From assembly GCA_023230585.1 (NCBI GenBank), contig JALNXB010000021.1:1-31956 (forward strand): 31,956 bases of DNA. The letters run 5' to 3'. Of this stretch, positions 16,519 to 25,481 are shown in pieces. Each line of letters opens with the position of its first letter. Position 1 is the first letter of the stretch. This stretch comes from a bacterium. Lineage in GTDB: Bacteria > Ratteibacteria > UBA8468 > B48-G9 > JAFGKM01. The notes beneath the pieces are model-generated. The model saw only the letters and a program-made list of their open reading frames with translations, had not been told where the DNA came from and searched no databases. The translations under genes and the position numbers were made by a program.

Positions 16519-17007
16519 ATGGATAAAATAAAAAAATATGGTGAGGAAGTTCTTAGAAGTAACTCTGAAGAGGTGAAAAAGATTGATGGAACAATCTTGG
16601 ATATAATTAAAAAGATGAAAAAAGTTCTTAAAGAAGAAAAAGGGCTTGGTCTTGCAGCACCTCAAATAGGTATCTCAAAAAGAATTTTTATAGCCTTAGA
16701 TTCAGAGAAAAAAAGAATTTTTACTGTAATCAACCCTGAAATTATTAAAAAGAAAGGGAAAGAGATAGATTTTGAGGGATGTTTAAGTTTTCCTGAAATG
16801 TTTTTTTCTATTGAGCGAGCAAAAACGGTTGTTGTTAAAGGGCAGAACGATAAAGGTGAAGATATTATAATTGAAGCTAACGGAATTTTAGCAAGATGTT
16901 TTCAACACGAGATAGACCATCTTAACGGTAAACTAATTATAGATTATGCCACTAAGGAAGAGAAGAAGGTCTGCAAAGAAAAGATAGAAAGGCTTTTAAA
17001 AAAATGA
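16519..17007 (+). CDS. def: Peptide deformylase
   Basis: Removes the formyl group from the N-terminal methionine of new proteins. All three motifs are present: GLAAPQIG, EGCLSFP (metal-binding Cys88) and QHEIDHLNG (metal-binding His130 and His134, catalytic Glu131). The 162-residue form starts at the ATG at 16519. A GTG at 16513, overlapping the thiC stop by four bases, would add two residues; GAG at 16508-16510 is better spaced for the ATG. The last bases overlap nadB. The usual partner fmt is not adjacent. Confidence 0.95.
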   Translation: MDKIKKYGEEVLRSNSEEVKKIDGTILDIIKKMKKVLKEEKGLGLAAPQIGISKRIFIALDSEKKRIFTVINPEIIKKKGKEIDFEGCLSFPEMFFSIERAKTVVVKGQNDKGEDIIIEANGILARCFQHEIDHLNGKLIIDYATKEEKKVCKEKIERLLKK

Positions 17008-18605
17008 TTCCAGAATTTCTTATATCTTTTGATACTGCTAATCTACCTTGTGAAGAGGTGGATTTTGTTGTTTTTGGAGGAGGAATTGCAGGGTTAAGTG
17101 CTAGCCTTGAACTCAAATCTTATAATACCCTGCTTCTTTACAAAAATGGTCTTGAAGAGACCTGTTCTTATAATGCTCAAGGGGGGATTGCTTCAGCGAT
17201 GGCAAAAGAAGATTCCCCGTTGAAACATAAGGAAGATACTGTTCTTACAGGATGTGGGTTATCCAATTCGCAAGCTATTGAAATTCTTGTGACAGAAGGT
17301 ATTGATAGAATAAAAGACCTTATTGATAAGGGGCTTTTTTTTGATAAAAAAGAAGGGGATTACCATTTTACTCGTGAAGGTGGCCATTCTTGCAGGAGGA
17401 TTCTACATATAGAAGGGGATTTTACAGGGAAAAAAATAACATCCTTCTTGTATGAGAAAGTAGAAGAAGAAAAAAATATAAATATATCACACTCTTTTTT
17501 TCTTATAGATTTTCTTTCTGTTGAAGAGAGTATAACTGGTGCTCTGATATATGACAGAGATAAAAAAAGAGTTTTTGTTTTAAGAGCAAAGGCTTTTATT
17601 CTTGCAACAGGTGGGGCGGGTAATATTTTCCAAGAAACAACAAATCCTGCTGGGATAACAGGAGATGGGCTATCTGTTGCTTACAGGAGAGGAGTAGAAC
17701 TTACTGACCTTGAATTTTATCAGTTCCATCCAACAACTCTTTATCTTGCAGGAGCGCCAAGGTTTCTTATATCAGAAAGTGTTAGAGGTGAAGGTGGAGT
17801 TCTTAGAAACGTTAAAGGGGAAAGATTTATGTTTGATTACCATCCGTCTGGAGAACTTGCTCCGAGGGATGTTGTGACAAGGTCAATAATAGACCAGATG
17901 AAACTTACTGGTTCTAACTGTGTTTACCTTGATATGTCAAAGATTAAAGATAATTTAGAAAAAAGGTTTCCTCAGATATATGCTTTTTGTAAAAACTACG
18001 GGATAGATTTGAATAAGACCTCTGTTCCAGTTAGACCGGCAGCTCATTATTTTATGGGCGGTATTAGAACCGATATTTTTGGAAAGACTAACCTTGAAAA
18101 CCTTTACGCTTGTGGTGAGGTTGCTTGTACAGGAGTTCATGGGGCTAATCGGCTTGCGAGTAACTCTCTACTTGAAGCTTTGGTGTTTGGAGTTAGGGCT
18201 GCAAGAAAATCTATTGAGAAAATAGGTCAAAAAATAGATAAGAGAGAGTTAAAATATAGGTTCCCACAGAAGGCGGATATTCTTATAGATAAGGAAGATC
18301 TTAAGGTATCTATTAAAAGTTTAATGTGGCGAAATGTAGGTATTGAAAGAGAAGAAGAAGTTTTAAAGGTTGCAACAAAAAAGTTTGAAAATTGGGAAAA
18401 TTATGCTTTCCATAAAGAGTTTTCTGATATAGGTGGGTTTGAGGCTTTAAATATGTTGATAATATCTTCTTTGATTACAAAATCCGCTCTTATGAGAAAA
18501 GAGAGTAGAGGAACCCATTATAGGAAAGATTTCCCTTCACAAGATGATAAAAACTGGAAAAAAAATATTGTTGTAAGTAATAAAGGGTTGAAAATTAAGA
18601 TTTAA
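17004..18605 (+). CDS. nadB: L-aspartate oxidase
   Basis: NadB oxidises L-aspartate to iminoaspartate, the first step of de novo NAD synthesis, with FAD. The FAD loop GGGIAGLS (25-32), the substrate segment TREGGHS, and the succinate-dehydrogenase-like RGEGG, ELAPRDVVTRSI and HGANRLASNSLLEALVFG are all present. Length 533 is normal. The absence of fumarate reductase partners and the HGANRLASNS pattern favour NadB over a flavoprotein subunit of Sdh/Frd. It overlaps def by four nt (ATGA). nadA and nadC are not in the window, but nadD is 5 kb downstream. Confidence 0.93.
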   Translation: MIPEFLISFDTANLPCEEVDFVVFGGGIAGLSASLELKSYNTLLLYKNGLEETCSYNAQGGIASAMAKEDSPLKHKEDTVLTGCGLSNSQAIEILVTEGIDRIKDLIDKGLFFDKKEGDYHFTREGGHSCRRILHIEGDFTGKKITSFLYEKVEEEKNINISHSFFLIDFLSVEESITGALIYDRDKKRVFVLRAKAFILATGGAGNIFQETTNPAGITGDGLSVAYRRGVELTDLEFYQFHPTTLYLAGAPRFLISESVRGEGGVLRNVKGERFMFDYHPSGELAPRDVVTRSIIDQMKLTGSNCVYLDMSKIKDNLEKRFPQIYAFCKNYGIDLNKTSVPVRPAAHYFMGGIRTDIFGKTNLENLYACGEVACTGVHGANRLASNSLLEALVFGVRAARKSIEKIGQKIDKRELKYRFPQKADILIDKEDLKVSIKSLMWRNVGIEREEEVLKVATKKFENWENYAFHKEFSDIGGFEALNMLIISSLITKSALMRKESRGTHYRKDFPSQDDKNWKKNIVVSNKGLKIKI

Positions 18606-18630
18606 GTTGTTTAATAAAGGCTATACAGGT

Positions 18631-20007
18631 ATGGAAAGAGTAAAAGATAGTAGGCAAGATAAAGATGTAAGGGTGAAGAATTTTGAAGAAGTAACTTTTG
18701 GCTATACACAACAAGAAGCAGTTGTAGAAGCTACTCGTTGTTTACAATGTAAAAATCCTCCGTGCGTAAAAGGATGCCCTGTAGAAATAGATATTCCGTC
18801 TTTTATAAAGAAAATAAAAGATAAAGATGTTGAAGGTGCAGTAGATGTTATTTTTCAAAAAAATATGTTACCTTCAATATGTGGTAGAGTTTGCCCGCAG
18901 GAAACTCAATGTGAAAAACTATGTGTTTTGAATAGAAGAGAAAAACCAATAGCGATAGGAAAACTTGAAAGGTTTGCAGGAGATAGAGGGGACGTCTCTT
19001 TTTCTTGTACATACTCAGGACCTATTGCGGCTGGTACTAAGGTTGCGGTTGTAGGTTCAGGTCCAGCTGGTTTAACGTGTGCGGCGGAACTTGCAAGGTG
19101 CGGGATAGTTGTAACTGTGTTTGAAGCGCTCCATACACCGGGCGGAGTACTTGTTTATGGGATACCAGAGTTTCGTTTACCTAAAAAAATTGTTAATAAA
19201 GAGATATCTTTTCTTGAAACCCTTGGAGTAGAAATAAGGAATGATGTTATTGTTGGTAGAACAATAACAATAGATGATATTTTTGATATGGGATATAGAG
19301 CTATTTTTATTGGTTCTGGTGCTGGGTTACCTTCTTTTATGGGCATAAAGGGAGAAAACCTTTTAAGGGTATATTCTGCTAACGAGTTTCTTACAAGGGT
19401 TAACCTTATGAAAGGGTATCTTTTTCCTGACTATGATACTCCTGTTAGTGTGGGTAAAAAGGTTGCAGTTATTGGTGGTGGTAATGTGGCTATGGATTCT
19501 GCAAGAGCTTCTTTGAGGTTAGGGGCTGAACAAGTAAACGTTTTATATAGAAGAACAGAAAAAGAGATGCCTGCCCGATTGGAAGAATATGAACATGCAA
19601 AAGAAGAAGGTATCAACTTTATATTTCTTGTGCAACCTCTTGAGATTCTTGGCGATGAAGAAGGGTATGTGAATGGTGTAAGAGTTATACATAATAAGCT
19701 TGGTGAACCTGATGAGAGCGGTAGAAGACGTCCTGTTCCAATGGAGGGTTCGGAAGAAATTATCCAAACAGATTCTATTATAGTGGCTATTGGGCAAAAC
19801 CCAAGCCCTTTAATTCCAAATACATATAGGAAGCTTCAAATTGGCAAGAAAGGCAATATTATTGTTGATGAAAGGACCTGTGAGACAAATGTTTCTGGAA
19901 TTTTTGCAGGCGGAGATATTGCAACAGGTGCTGCAACTGTTATTAGCGCTATGGGTATGGGCAAGACAGCTGCAAAAAGTATAATTAAATATCTTGAAAA
20001 AAAATAA
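18631..20007 (+). CDS. gltD: NADPH-dependent glutamate synthase small-subunit-like oxidoreductase
   Basis: A 458-residue flavoprotein with an N-terminal cysteine-rich iron-sulfur region (CLQCKNPPCVKGC and CGRVCPQETQCEKLC), an FAD loop (VVGSGPAGLTCA) and an NADPH loop (VIGGGNVAMDSAR). A final FAD contact lies in GIFAGGDIATGAATV. This architecture is shared by GltD, the stand-alone 'GltA' glutamate synthases and NfnB (ferredoxin:NADP transhydrogenase). No large glutamate synthase subunit and no NfnA lies nearby, so the electron partner is unknown. I start it at the ATG at 18631 (MERVKDS), which matches homologue N-termini; a TTG at 18607 would add eight residues. It closes the ilvD run. Confidence 0.88.
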   Translation: MERVKDSRQDKDVRVKNFEEVTFGYTQQEAVVEATRCLQCKNPPCVKGCPVEIDIPSFIKKIKDKDVEGAVDVIFQKNMLPSICGRVCPQETQCEKLCVLNRREKPIAIGKLERFAGDRGDVSFSCTYSGPIAAGTKVAVVGSGPAGLTCAAELARCGIVVTVFEALHTPGGVLVYGIPEFRLPKKIVNKEISFLETLGVEIRNDVIVGRTITIDDIFDMGYRAIFIGSGAGLPSFMGIKGENLLRVYSANEFLTRVNLMKGYLFPDYDTPVSVGKKVAVIGGGNVAMDSARASLRLGAEQVNVLYRRTEKEMPARLEEYEHAKEEGINFIFLVQPLEILGDEEGYVNGVRVIHNKLGEPDESGRRRPVPMEGSEEIIQTDSIIVAIGQNPSPLIPNTYRKLQIGKKGNIIVDERTCETNVSGIFAGGDIATGAATVISAMGMGKTAAKSIIKYLEKK

Positions 20008-20013
20008 TAAGTT

Positions 20014-20072
20014 AAAAATGAGGATTGCAACGTCGTAATCCCTCGGAGATACTCGGGACAAGACTCATTTTT
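20014..20072 (+). repeat. Nested inverted repeat, possible terminator or dispersed repeat
   Basis: AAAAATGAG (20014-20022) and CTCATTTTT (20064-20072) form a perfect 9-bp inverted repeat around a 41-nt core. Within the core, GGATTGC (20022-20028) pairs with GTAATCC (20035-20041) to make a 7-bp stem with one G-U pair and a 6-nt loop. CTCGG occurs twice as a direct repeat (20042-20046, 20052-20056). The outer arm ends in five T, so the whole could stop transcription after gltD in either direction. The organised structure also suggests a small dispersed element. Confidence 0.5.
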
Positions 20073-20108
20073 ATGTTATGCCTATTACCAGTATGGGTTA
20101 AGTGAGAG

Positions 20109-20129
20109 ATCCTGAAACAAGTTCAGGAT
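20109..20129 (+). repeat. Perfect 8-bp hairpin in the same spacer
   Basis: ATCCTGAA and TTCAGGAT pair perfectly over a 5-nt ACAAG loop. No T-run follows. The motif resembles hairpins that occur in many copies in some bacterial genomes, which is recollection rather than a search result. It lies between the nested repeat at 20014-20072 and the slipin gene. The rest of the 182-nt spacer shows nothing else except the ribosome binding site of the slipin gene. Confidence 0.5.
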
Positions 20130-20189
20130 GATAGGGTAGTGAAAGGCACAAATGATGGGTAGCATATTCAACCAAACAAGGAGGTTATA

Positions 20190-20942
20190 ATGGGAGGCGG
20201 TTTAACTGTATTACTTGTTGTTGTATTTATATTTTTGTTTAATGCAATAAAGGTTGTAAATGAGTATGAAAGAGGAGTTGTATTTAGATTAGGAAGATTG
20301 GTTGGCGCAAGAGGTCCTGGTCTTTTTATACTTCTTCCTATGGTTGAAAGAATGGTAAAAATTAGTTTAAGGACTCTAACGTTTGATGTGACGCCTCAAG
20401 AAGTAATGACTCGTGATAATGTTCCAATTAAGATTAATGCTGTGGTCTGGTTTAGAGTTATGGATCCAAGTAAGGCTGTGGTTGAAGTAGAAAATTACCA
20501 TATGGCTACAATGCAACTGGCTCAAACTACTTTAAGAGGGATAGCAGGTCAATTTGAGTTAGACCAGATGCTCTCTGAAAGAGATACAGTTAACCAACAG
20601 TTGCAACAGATTATAGATCAACAGACCGACCCTTGGGGAATCAAGGTAAGTATTGTAGAAATAAAAGAAGTTGAACTGCCTGATACTATGAAAAGAGCAA
20701 TGGCAAGGCAGGCGGAGGTGGAGAGAGATAGAAGAGCAAGAATTATCAACGCTGAAGGAGAATATCAGGCTTCCGAAAAATTGAGGGACGCCGCAAAGAT
20801 ACTTGATGAGATACCTATAGCAATCCAATTAAGGTATTTGCAGACAGCCTCTGAAATTGCAGCAGAGAAGAATACAACTGTCCTCTTTCCTTTACCAATG
20901 GAATTTTTAAAGTTTTTTGATGCACAAAAAAAGAACGGTTAA
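20190..20942 (+). CDS. Slipin (stomatin-like SPFH-domain membrane protein)
   Basis: A 250-residue membrane-organising protein. One membrane helix spans about residues 4-20, followed at once by the SPFH domain: VNEYERGVVFRLGRL, GPGLFILLP, then TRDNVPIKINAVVWFRV. The segment VEIKEVELPDTMKRAMARQAEVERDRRARI and the Ala/Glu-rich helix behind it are the usual oligomerisation stalk of bacterial slipins. AGGAGG at about 7 nt sets the start, the clearest ribosome binding site in this region. The usual NfeD partner is absent next to it, so its role in membrane quality control or microdomains is inferred only from the family. It opens the next long gene run. Confidence 0.93.
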   Translation: MGGGLTVLLVVVFIFLFNAIKVVNEYERGVVFRLGRLVGARGPGLFILLPMVERMVKISLRTLTFDVTPQEVMTRDNVPIKINAVVWFRVMDPSKAVVEVENYHMATMQLAQTTLRGIAGQFELDQMLSERDTVNQQLQQIIDQQTDPWGIKVSIVEIKEVELPDTMKRAMARQAEVERDRRARIINAEGEYQASEKLRDAAKILDEIPIAIQLRYLQTASEIAAEKNTTVLFPLPMEFLKFFDAQKKNG

Positions 20943-20954
20943 ATTAGTTTTTAT

Positions 20955-21818
20955 ATGAAAAAATTTAAAAATATTGGCATTGTAGGGCTTGGCTTGATTG
21001 GAAGTTCTATTGCTCTTGAAATTAAAAAGAGGAAACTTTCAGAAAAAACTACCGGTTTCAGCAGACGGCTGGAGACCCTTAAAAAAGCTAAAGAGAAAGG
21101 GTTAATAGATGAATATTTCCAGAATTTTGAGGAAGGGTTAAAATACCTCGATTTTCTTATCCTTGCTACCCCAATAGAAATTGTAAAAGAATATTTTACT
21201 AAAATAAAAAAAGAGGGGTCTAAAGTTCTTGTTACAGATGTTGCAAGTATTAAAGAAAAAATAGTTGAGGAATCTTTAAATATTCTTGGAAAAGAGAACA
21301 ATTTTGTTCCTTCTCACCCTATGGCTGGTTCTGAAAAGAGCGGAATGGACGGAATTGAAGATAACCTTTTTGACGAGAAATATGTTATTATTACTCCGAC
21401 AGATAATACAGATAAGAATAATATATCTGTTGTGGAAGGATTCTGGGAATCTCTTGGAGCTAAAACTTTTTTTCTTTCACCGTCAGAACACGATAAATTG
21501 ATAGGTTTAACCAGCCATTTTCCGCATTTGATGGTATATTCGTTGATTTCTCTTTTTGAGAAATACCAGAAAACAGATGTGTTGTTCAGGTGTGTTGGGA
21601 CAGGTTTTTCTGATACAACAAGGATAGGGAAAAGCAATCCTGACCTCTGGGCTAATATTTTTCTTACAAATAAAAAAAATATGATTTATTGGATAGAGGA
21701 GTATGAGAAAGCATTACAAGAGATTAAGGAACTTTTGCTTAATGATTCTTTTGATAAACTAAGGTTTAATTTAAGTCAACTAAAAATGGTAAGGGAAAGA
21801 GTAGATGAAAAGGAATGA
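20955..21818 (+). CDS. tyrA: Prephenate/arogenate dehydrogenase
   Basis: TyrA oxidatively decarboxylates prephenate (or arogenate) on the way to tyrosine. The NAD-binding loop is GLGLIGSS (11-18). The catalytic and substrate region HPMAGSEKSG spans 121-130, LTSHFPHL is at about 185-192, and the DTTRI arginine at 223 contacts the substrate carboxylate. At 287 residues there is no ACT regulatory domain or chorismate mutase fusion. The start, 12 nt after slipin, has no evident ribosome binding site. Its last 14 bases overlap proB. Which of prephenate or arogenate is used cannot be told. Confidence 0.93.
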   Translation: MKKFKNIGIVGLGLIGSSIALEIKKRKLSEKTTGFSRRLETLKKAKEKGLIDEYFQNFEEGLKYLDFLILATPIEIVKEYFTKIKKEGSKVLVTDVASIKEKIVEESLNILGKENNFVPSHPMAGSEKSGMDGIEDNLFDEKYVIITPTDNTDKNNISVVEGFWESLGAKTFFLSPSEHDKLIGLTSHFPHLMVYSLISLFEKYQKTDVLFRCVGTGFSDTTRIGKSNPDLWANIFLTNKKNMIYWIEEYEKALQEIKELLLNDSFDKLRFNLSQLKMVRERVDEKE

Positions 21819-22611
21819 AATTTTTGAGAATAACAGAAGGATTGTTATAAAGATAGGAACTCAGGTATTGACTTCTGATAATAATAGGTTAGATGTTTCT
21901 GTGATAGAACATATTGTTGAACAGGTTTGCCAGATTAAAAAAAATGGGGTTGAAGTTATTATTGTTACCTCTGGGGCCATTGGTGCAGGAATGCAGGTTT
22001 TGGGTTGGCATGAAAGACCTAAAAGCATAAACAGGTTGCAGGCTGCTGCAAGTATAGGGCAGAGTAGGCTTATGCGTGTTTATGAAAGACTTTTTAAAGA
22101 AGAAGGTTTTAATGTTGGTCAGATACTTTTGACCAGAGATGTTTTTGTGTCTAATGAGCGAAAAAAGATTGCAATGAGAACCTTTTCTACTCTTTTAAAA
22201 CTCGGTGTTATCCCAATAATTAATGAGAACGATAGTATAGCAGTAGATGAGATTAAATTTGGCGATAATGATACCCTATCATCTCTTGTGGCTGAACTTA
22301 TAGAAGCTGATATGCTTATTTTTTTGACAGGGGTAGATGGTTTAAGTAAAAACGATCCCAAAAAAAATAAGAATAGTAAGGTCATAAAAGAGGTCAAAGA
22401 TTTTAAAGAGATTTTGAGTATAGAAGAAGGGGCTGTGTCAAAGCAAGGTACTGGAGGAATAAAGAGTAAACTGGCAGCAGTTAAGTATGCAACAGATAGA
22501 GGTGTTTTTTGTATCATCTTGAATGGTAAAAAAATGTGGAGTATAACAAAAGCGTTTGATGGAGAGATAATTGGGACTCTTTTTTTCCCAAAACTACTTG
22601 AACAAAAATAA
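21805..22611 (+). CDS. proB: Glutamate 5-kinase without PUA domain
   Basis: ProB phosphorylates glutamate as the first step of proline synthesis. The amino acid kinase fold shows VIKIGTQVLT, VTSGAIGAGM, LLTRDVF, IINENDSIAVDEIKFGDNDTLS and GTGGIKSKL. The protein ends at residue 268, directly after the kinase domain. Many bacterial enzymes are about 100 residues longer because of a C-terminal PUA domain, which is missing here with no sign of a frameshift, since proA follows one base later. The start lies 14 bases inside tyrA. Proline feedback should be checked, since the kinase domain alone still carries the regulatory site in other species. Confidence 0.94.
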   Translation: MKRNEIFENNRRIVIKIGTQVLTSDNNRLDVSVIEHIVEQVCQIKKNGVEVIIVTSGAIGAGMQVLGWHERPKSINRLQAAASIGQSRLMRVYERLFKEEGFNVGQILLTRDVFVSNERKKIAMRTFSTLLKLGVIPIINENDSIAVDEIKFGDNDTLSSLVAELIEADMLIFLTGVDGLSKNDPKKNKNSKVIKEVKDFKEILSIEEGAVSKQGTGGIKSKLAAVKYATDRGVFCIILNGKKMWSITKAFDGEIIGTLFFPKLLEQK

Positions 22612-22612
22612 T

Positions 22613-23869
22613 ATGGACTGGAAAACTAAAATATCTGAGCAGGCTGAAAAGATGAAGAATGTTTCATTAAAATCATTAGGTTTTACAACTGAACAGAAAA
22701 ACAATTTTCTTTTGAAACTGTACGAAAATATAGAAAAATATAGAGATAGTATCTTACGCTCTAATAGTAGAGATGTTAATAAAGCCAGAGAATCTAACCT
22801 CCCTGAACCTTTTATAGATAGATTGGCTTTAACCAATAAAAGAGTTGATAAGATGCTTGAAGCTATTGGTGTTGTTACAAATCTTCCTGACCCTGTTGGC
22901 GTTAAGATTTGGGAAACAGATAGACCAAACGGACTACACATAGAGCGGGTTAGGGTGCCAATAGGTGTTATAGGAATAATTTATGAATCAAGGCCAGACG
23001 TTACTATTGAAGCAAGTATACTTTGTATTAAGGCAGGAAACTGTGTTGTTTTAAGAGGCGGCAAAGAGGCAAAGTATTCCAATAGCATACTGGTTGAAAT
23101 TTTAAAAGAAAGTTTAGTGGAGGTAGGATTACCTGCTGATATGGTGAATTTAGTTTCTGTTGGCGGAAGAAAATCTGTGAGGTATCTACTTTCTTTATCA
23201 GAATATATTGATTTGATTATTCCGAGAGGCGGTGAATCTCTAATAGAAACAGTTGTTCAACATAGCAGAATCCCTGTTATAAAACACTACAAAGGTGTGT
23301 GTCATACATACATTGATAAGTATGCTGATATTGATATGGCTTTAAAGGTTGCAGTTAACGCAAAGATTCAGAGACCTTCTACTTGTAATGCAACAGAGAC
23401 GTTGCTTGTTCACAAAGATGTATCTAAATCGTTTATTCCGGCAATAATGGAAATTTTTATGAAGGAGAAAGTAGAGGTTAAGGGTTGTAAAAAGACACTA
23501 AAGATTGTTTCAGGTATAAAAGAAGCTACTGATAAAGATTGGGAAGAAGAGTATCTTTCAATGAAAATTTCTATAAAAATTGTTGATTCAATAGAAGATG
23601 CAATAGAACATATAAATAGGTATGGAACCTCTCATTCTGAAGCTATTGTTACAAGTTGCAACTTAAATGCTACAAAGTTTTTAAAAGAGGTTGACGCTTC
23701 TGCTGTTTTTCATAACGCTTCAACAAGATTTACCGATGGAGGCGAGTTTGGGCTTGGGGCTGAAATAGGAATAAGTACCGATAAAATACACGCAAGAGGT
23801 CCTATGGGCCTTGAAGAACTTACTTCTTATAAATACTTAATTTACGGTTATGGACAACTTAGGCAATAG
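22613..23869 (+). CDS. proA: Glutamate-5-semialdehyde dehydrogenase (gamma-glutamyl phosphate reductase)
   Basis: ProA reduces gamma-glutamyl phosphate to glutamate semialdehyde with NADPH, the step after ProB. The 418-residue sequence has GVIGIIYESRPDVT, RGGKEA, LIIPRGG and the catalytic cysteine 258 in IQRPSTCNATETLL. The C-terminal FTDGGEFGLGAEIGIST and HARGPMGLEELTSYK are typical. I start it at the ATG at 22613 (MDWKTK), one base after the proB stop. An earlier in-frame TTG lies inside proB and gives no family-like residues. Its final 20 bases overlap nadD. Confidence 0.96.
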   Translation: MDWKTKISEQAEKMKNVSLKSLGFTTEQKNNFLLKLYENIEKYRDSILRSNSRDVNKARESNLPEPFIDRLALTNKRVDKMLEAIGVVTNLPDPVGVKIWETDRPNGLHIERVRVPIGVIGIIYESRPDVTIEASILCIKAGNCVVLRGGKEAKYSNSILVEILKESLVEVGLPADMVNLVSVGGRKSVRYLLSLSEYIDLIIPRGGESLIETVVQHSRIPVIKHYKGVCHTYIDKYADIDMALKVAVNAKIQRPSTCNATETLLVHKDVSKSFIPAIMEIFMKEKVEVKGCKKTLKIVSGIKEATDKDWEEEYLSMKISIKIVDSIEDAIEHINRYGTSHSEAIVTSCNLNATKFLKEVDASAVFHNASTRFTDGGEFGLGAEIGISTDKIHARGPMGLEELTSYKYLIYGYGQLRQ

Positions 23870-24458
23870 GATAGGAATAATAGGAGGAACGTTTGACCCT
23901 ATTCATAACGGGCATCTTATTATAGCTGAAAAAGCTCGAGACGAGTTTAGTCTGGAAAAAGTAGTTTTTATACCTGCTGGTAACCCTCCACACAAAAAAA
24001 CTTTTTTTGCTTCGGCTGAGCAGAGATATGAGATGGTTAAAACTGCAGTAAAAAATAACCCTTTTTTTGAAGTGTCAACTATAGAACTTGATAAGAAGAG
24101 AATTTCTTATACCTATGAAACAGTGTTACAACTTGAGCAACAATATTTAAATTCGCAGTTATATCTTATTATTGGTGAAGATTCTTTTCTTGATTTAGCT
24201 TCGTGGCACAAATACGAGTTGTTAGCAAAAAAAGTTGTTTTTCTTGTGGCTCGCAGGGATTTGGTAGAAAAATCTGTAAAACCTCCTTTAGATATTGAGA
24301 TGTTAAACTACTATTTTATTTCATCGCCATTAGTGGAAATTTCATCTTCATACATAAGAGATTGCATTTATTTTGAAAAAACAGTAAAATATTTAATCCC
24401 TGATAAAGTTTTTGAATATATAAGGAGAAACAATCTGTATGGATTTAATAACACTTAA
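23850..24458 (+). CDS. nadD: Nicotinate-nucleotide adenylyltransferase
   Basis: NadD adenylates nicotinate mononucleotide, the penultimate step of NAD synthesis. The nucleotidyltransferase motif GGTFDPIHNGH is at residues 12-22, and the second ATP motif SSSYIR at 165-170 near the C-terminus. Length is 202. The N-terminus MDNLGN is a few residues longer than usual, because the ATG lies 20 bases inside proA; no later ATG precedes the motif. The proB-proA-nadD order is common, but the ribosome-silencing factor gene often found next is replaced here by pheS. Its last 20 bases overlap pheS. Confidence 0.95.
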   Translation: MDNLGNRIGIIGGTFDPIHNGHLIIAEKARDEFSLEKVVFIPAGNPPHKKTFFASAEQRYEMVKTAVKNNPFFEVSTIELDKKRISYTYETVLQLEQQYLNSQLYLIIGEDSFLDLASWHKYELLAKKVVFLVARRDLVEKSVKPPLDIEMLNYYFISSPLVEISSSYIRDCIYFEKTVKYLIPDKVFEYIRRNNLYGFNNT

Positions 24459-25461
24459 AAAAAAGATTAAGGAAATATCAGAAGAAGCGGGTAAAGAAAT
24501 AGAGAATATTAAAGATAACGCTACTCTTGATATATGGAAAATAAAATATCTTGGTAGAAAAGGTGTAGTTAACTCTCTTTTTTCAAATATGTCTGAGTTA
24601 GATATTGCTTCTAAAAAAGAGGCAGGAGTTATACTCAACAGTCTAAAAAACAGTTTGACTGAACAATATGAGTATAGGTTGTCTTCATCAGACCAAGAGA
24701 AGAGTGATATAAACCTTTCTTTTCCGGGAAAACCTGTATCGATAGGTCATCTGCACCCTATAAGCGTAACCATAAGAGAGATGTCTGAGATTTTTACAAG
24801 ACTCGGTTTTGGTATTGTTTCAGGTCCAGAGATAGAGACTTCATATTATAATTTTGAGGCTTTAAACATTCCAGATGGTCACCCTTCGAGAGATGCTTGG
24901 GATACATTATATTTGAATGAAGCCGACAAGATTCTTTTAAGGCCTCATACAAGTCCTGTTCAGATACGTATGATGGAAAAAAAGTCACCTCCTTTGAGAA
25001 TTGCAGCGGTAGGAAAATGTTTTAGAAGAGACGCTGTTGATGCTACCCATAGCCCTGTTTTTCATCAGATGGAAGGCTTTATGGTTGACACAAATATTAA
25101 TTTTTCACATCTGAAAGGTGTTTTAACATATTTTATTAACAAGATGTTTGGAGATAATATTAGTGTTAAGTTTACTCCTTCGTATTTTCCTTTTACTGAA
25201 CCGAGTGCAGAGTTAAGTATGTCTTGCATTGTCTGTAAAGGGAAAGGATGTTCAGTATGTAAAAATTCTGGATTTATAGAAGTTCTTGGTTGTGGAATGA
25301 TACATCCTCAGGTCTTTAGAAATGTTGGGTATGACCCTGAAAAATATACAGGATTTGCTTTTGGGATGGGGATAGAGAGACTTGCAATTATAAAATTTGG
25401 AATAACAGATATAAGATATTTTTATCAGAATGATATGAGGTTTATTACTCAATTTATTTAA
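24439..25461 (+). CDS. pheS: Phenylalanyl-tRNA synthetase alpha subunit
   Basis: Catalytic subunit of the alpha2-beta2 enzyme that charges tRNA-Phe. An N-terminal coiled-coil arm (1-90) precedes the class II catalytic domain. Motif 2 is in GKCFRRDAVDATHSPVFHQMEG, and motif 3 is GFAFGMGIERLAIIKFGI. Before motif 3 there is a four-cysteine knuckle, C263-x2-C266-x4-C271-x2-C274, which may bind zinc. GGAG at 24424-24427 lies 11 nt before the ATG. pheT follows after 20 nt, so both subunits come from one message. Confidence 0.97.
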   Translation: MDLITLKKKIKEISEEAGKEIENIKDNATLDIWKIKYLGRKGVVNSLFSNMSELDIASKKEAGVILNSLKNSLTEQYEYRLSSSDQEKSDINLSFPGKPVSIGHLHPISVTIREMSEIFTRLGFGIVSGPEIETSYYNFEALNIPDGHPSRDAWDTLYLNEADKILLRPHTSPVQIRMMEKKSPPLRIAAVGKCFRRDAVDATHSPVFHQMEGFMVDTNINFSHLKGVLTYFINKMFGDNISVKFTPSYFPFTEPSAELSMSCIVCKGKGCSVCKNSGFIEVLGCGMIHPQVFRNVGYDPEKYTGFAFGMGIERLAIIKFGITDIRYFYQNDMRFITQFI

Positions 25462-25481
25462 CATAAAATGGAATAAAAGAA

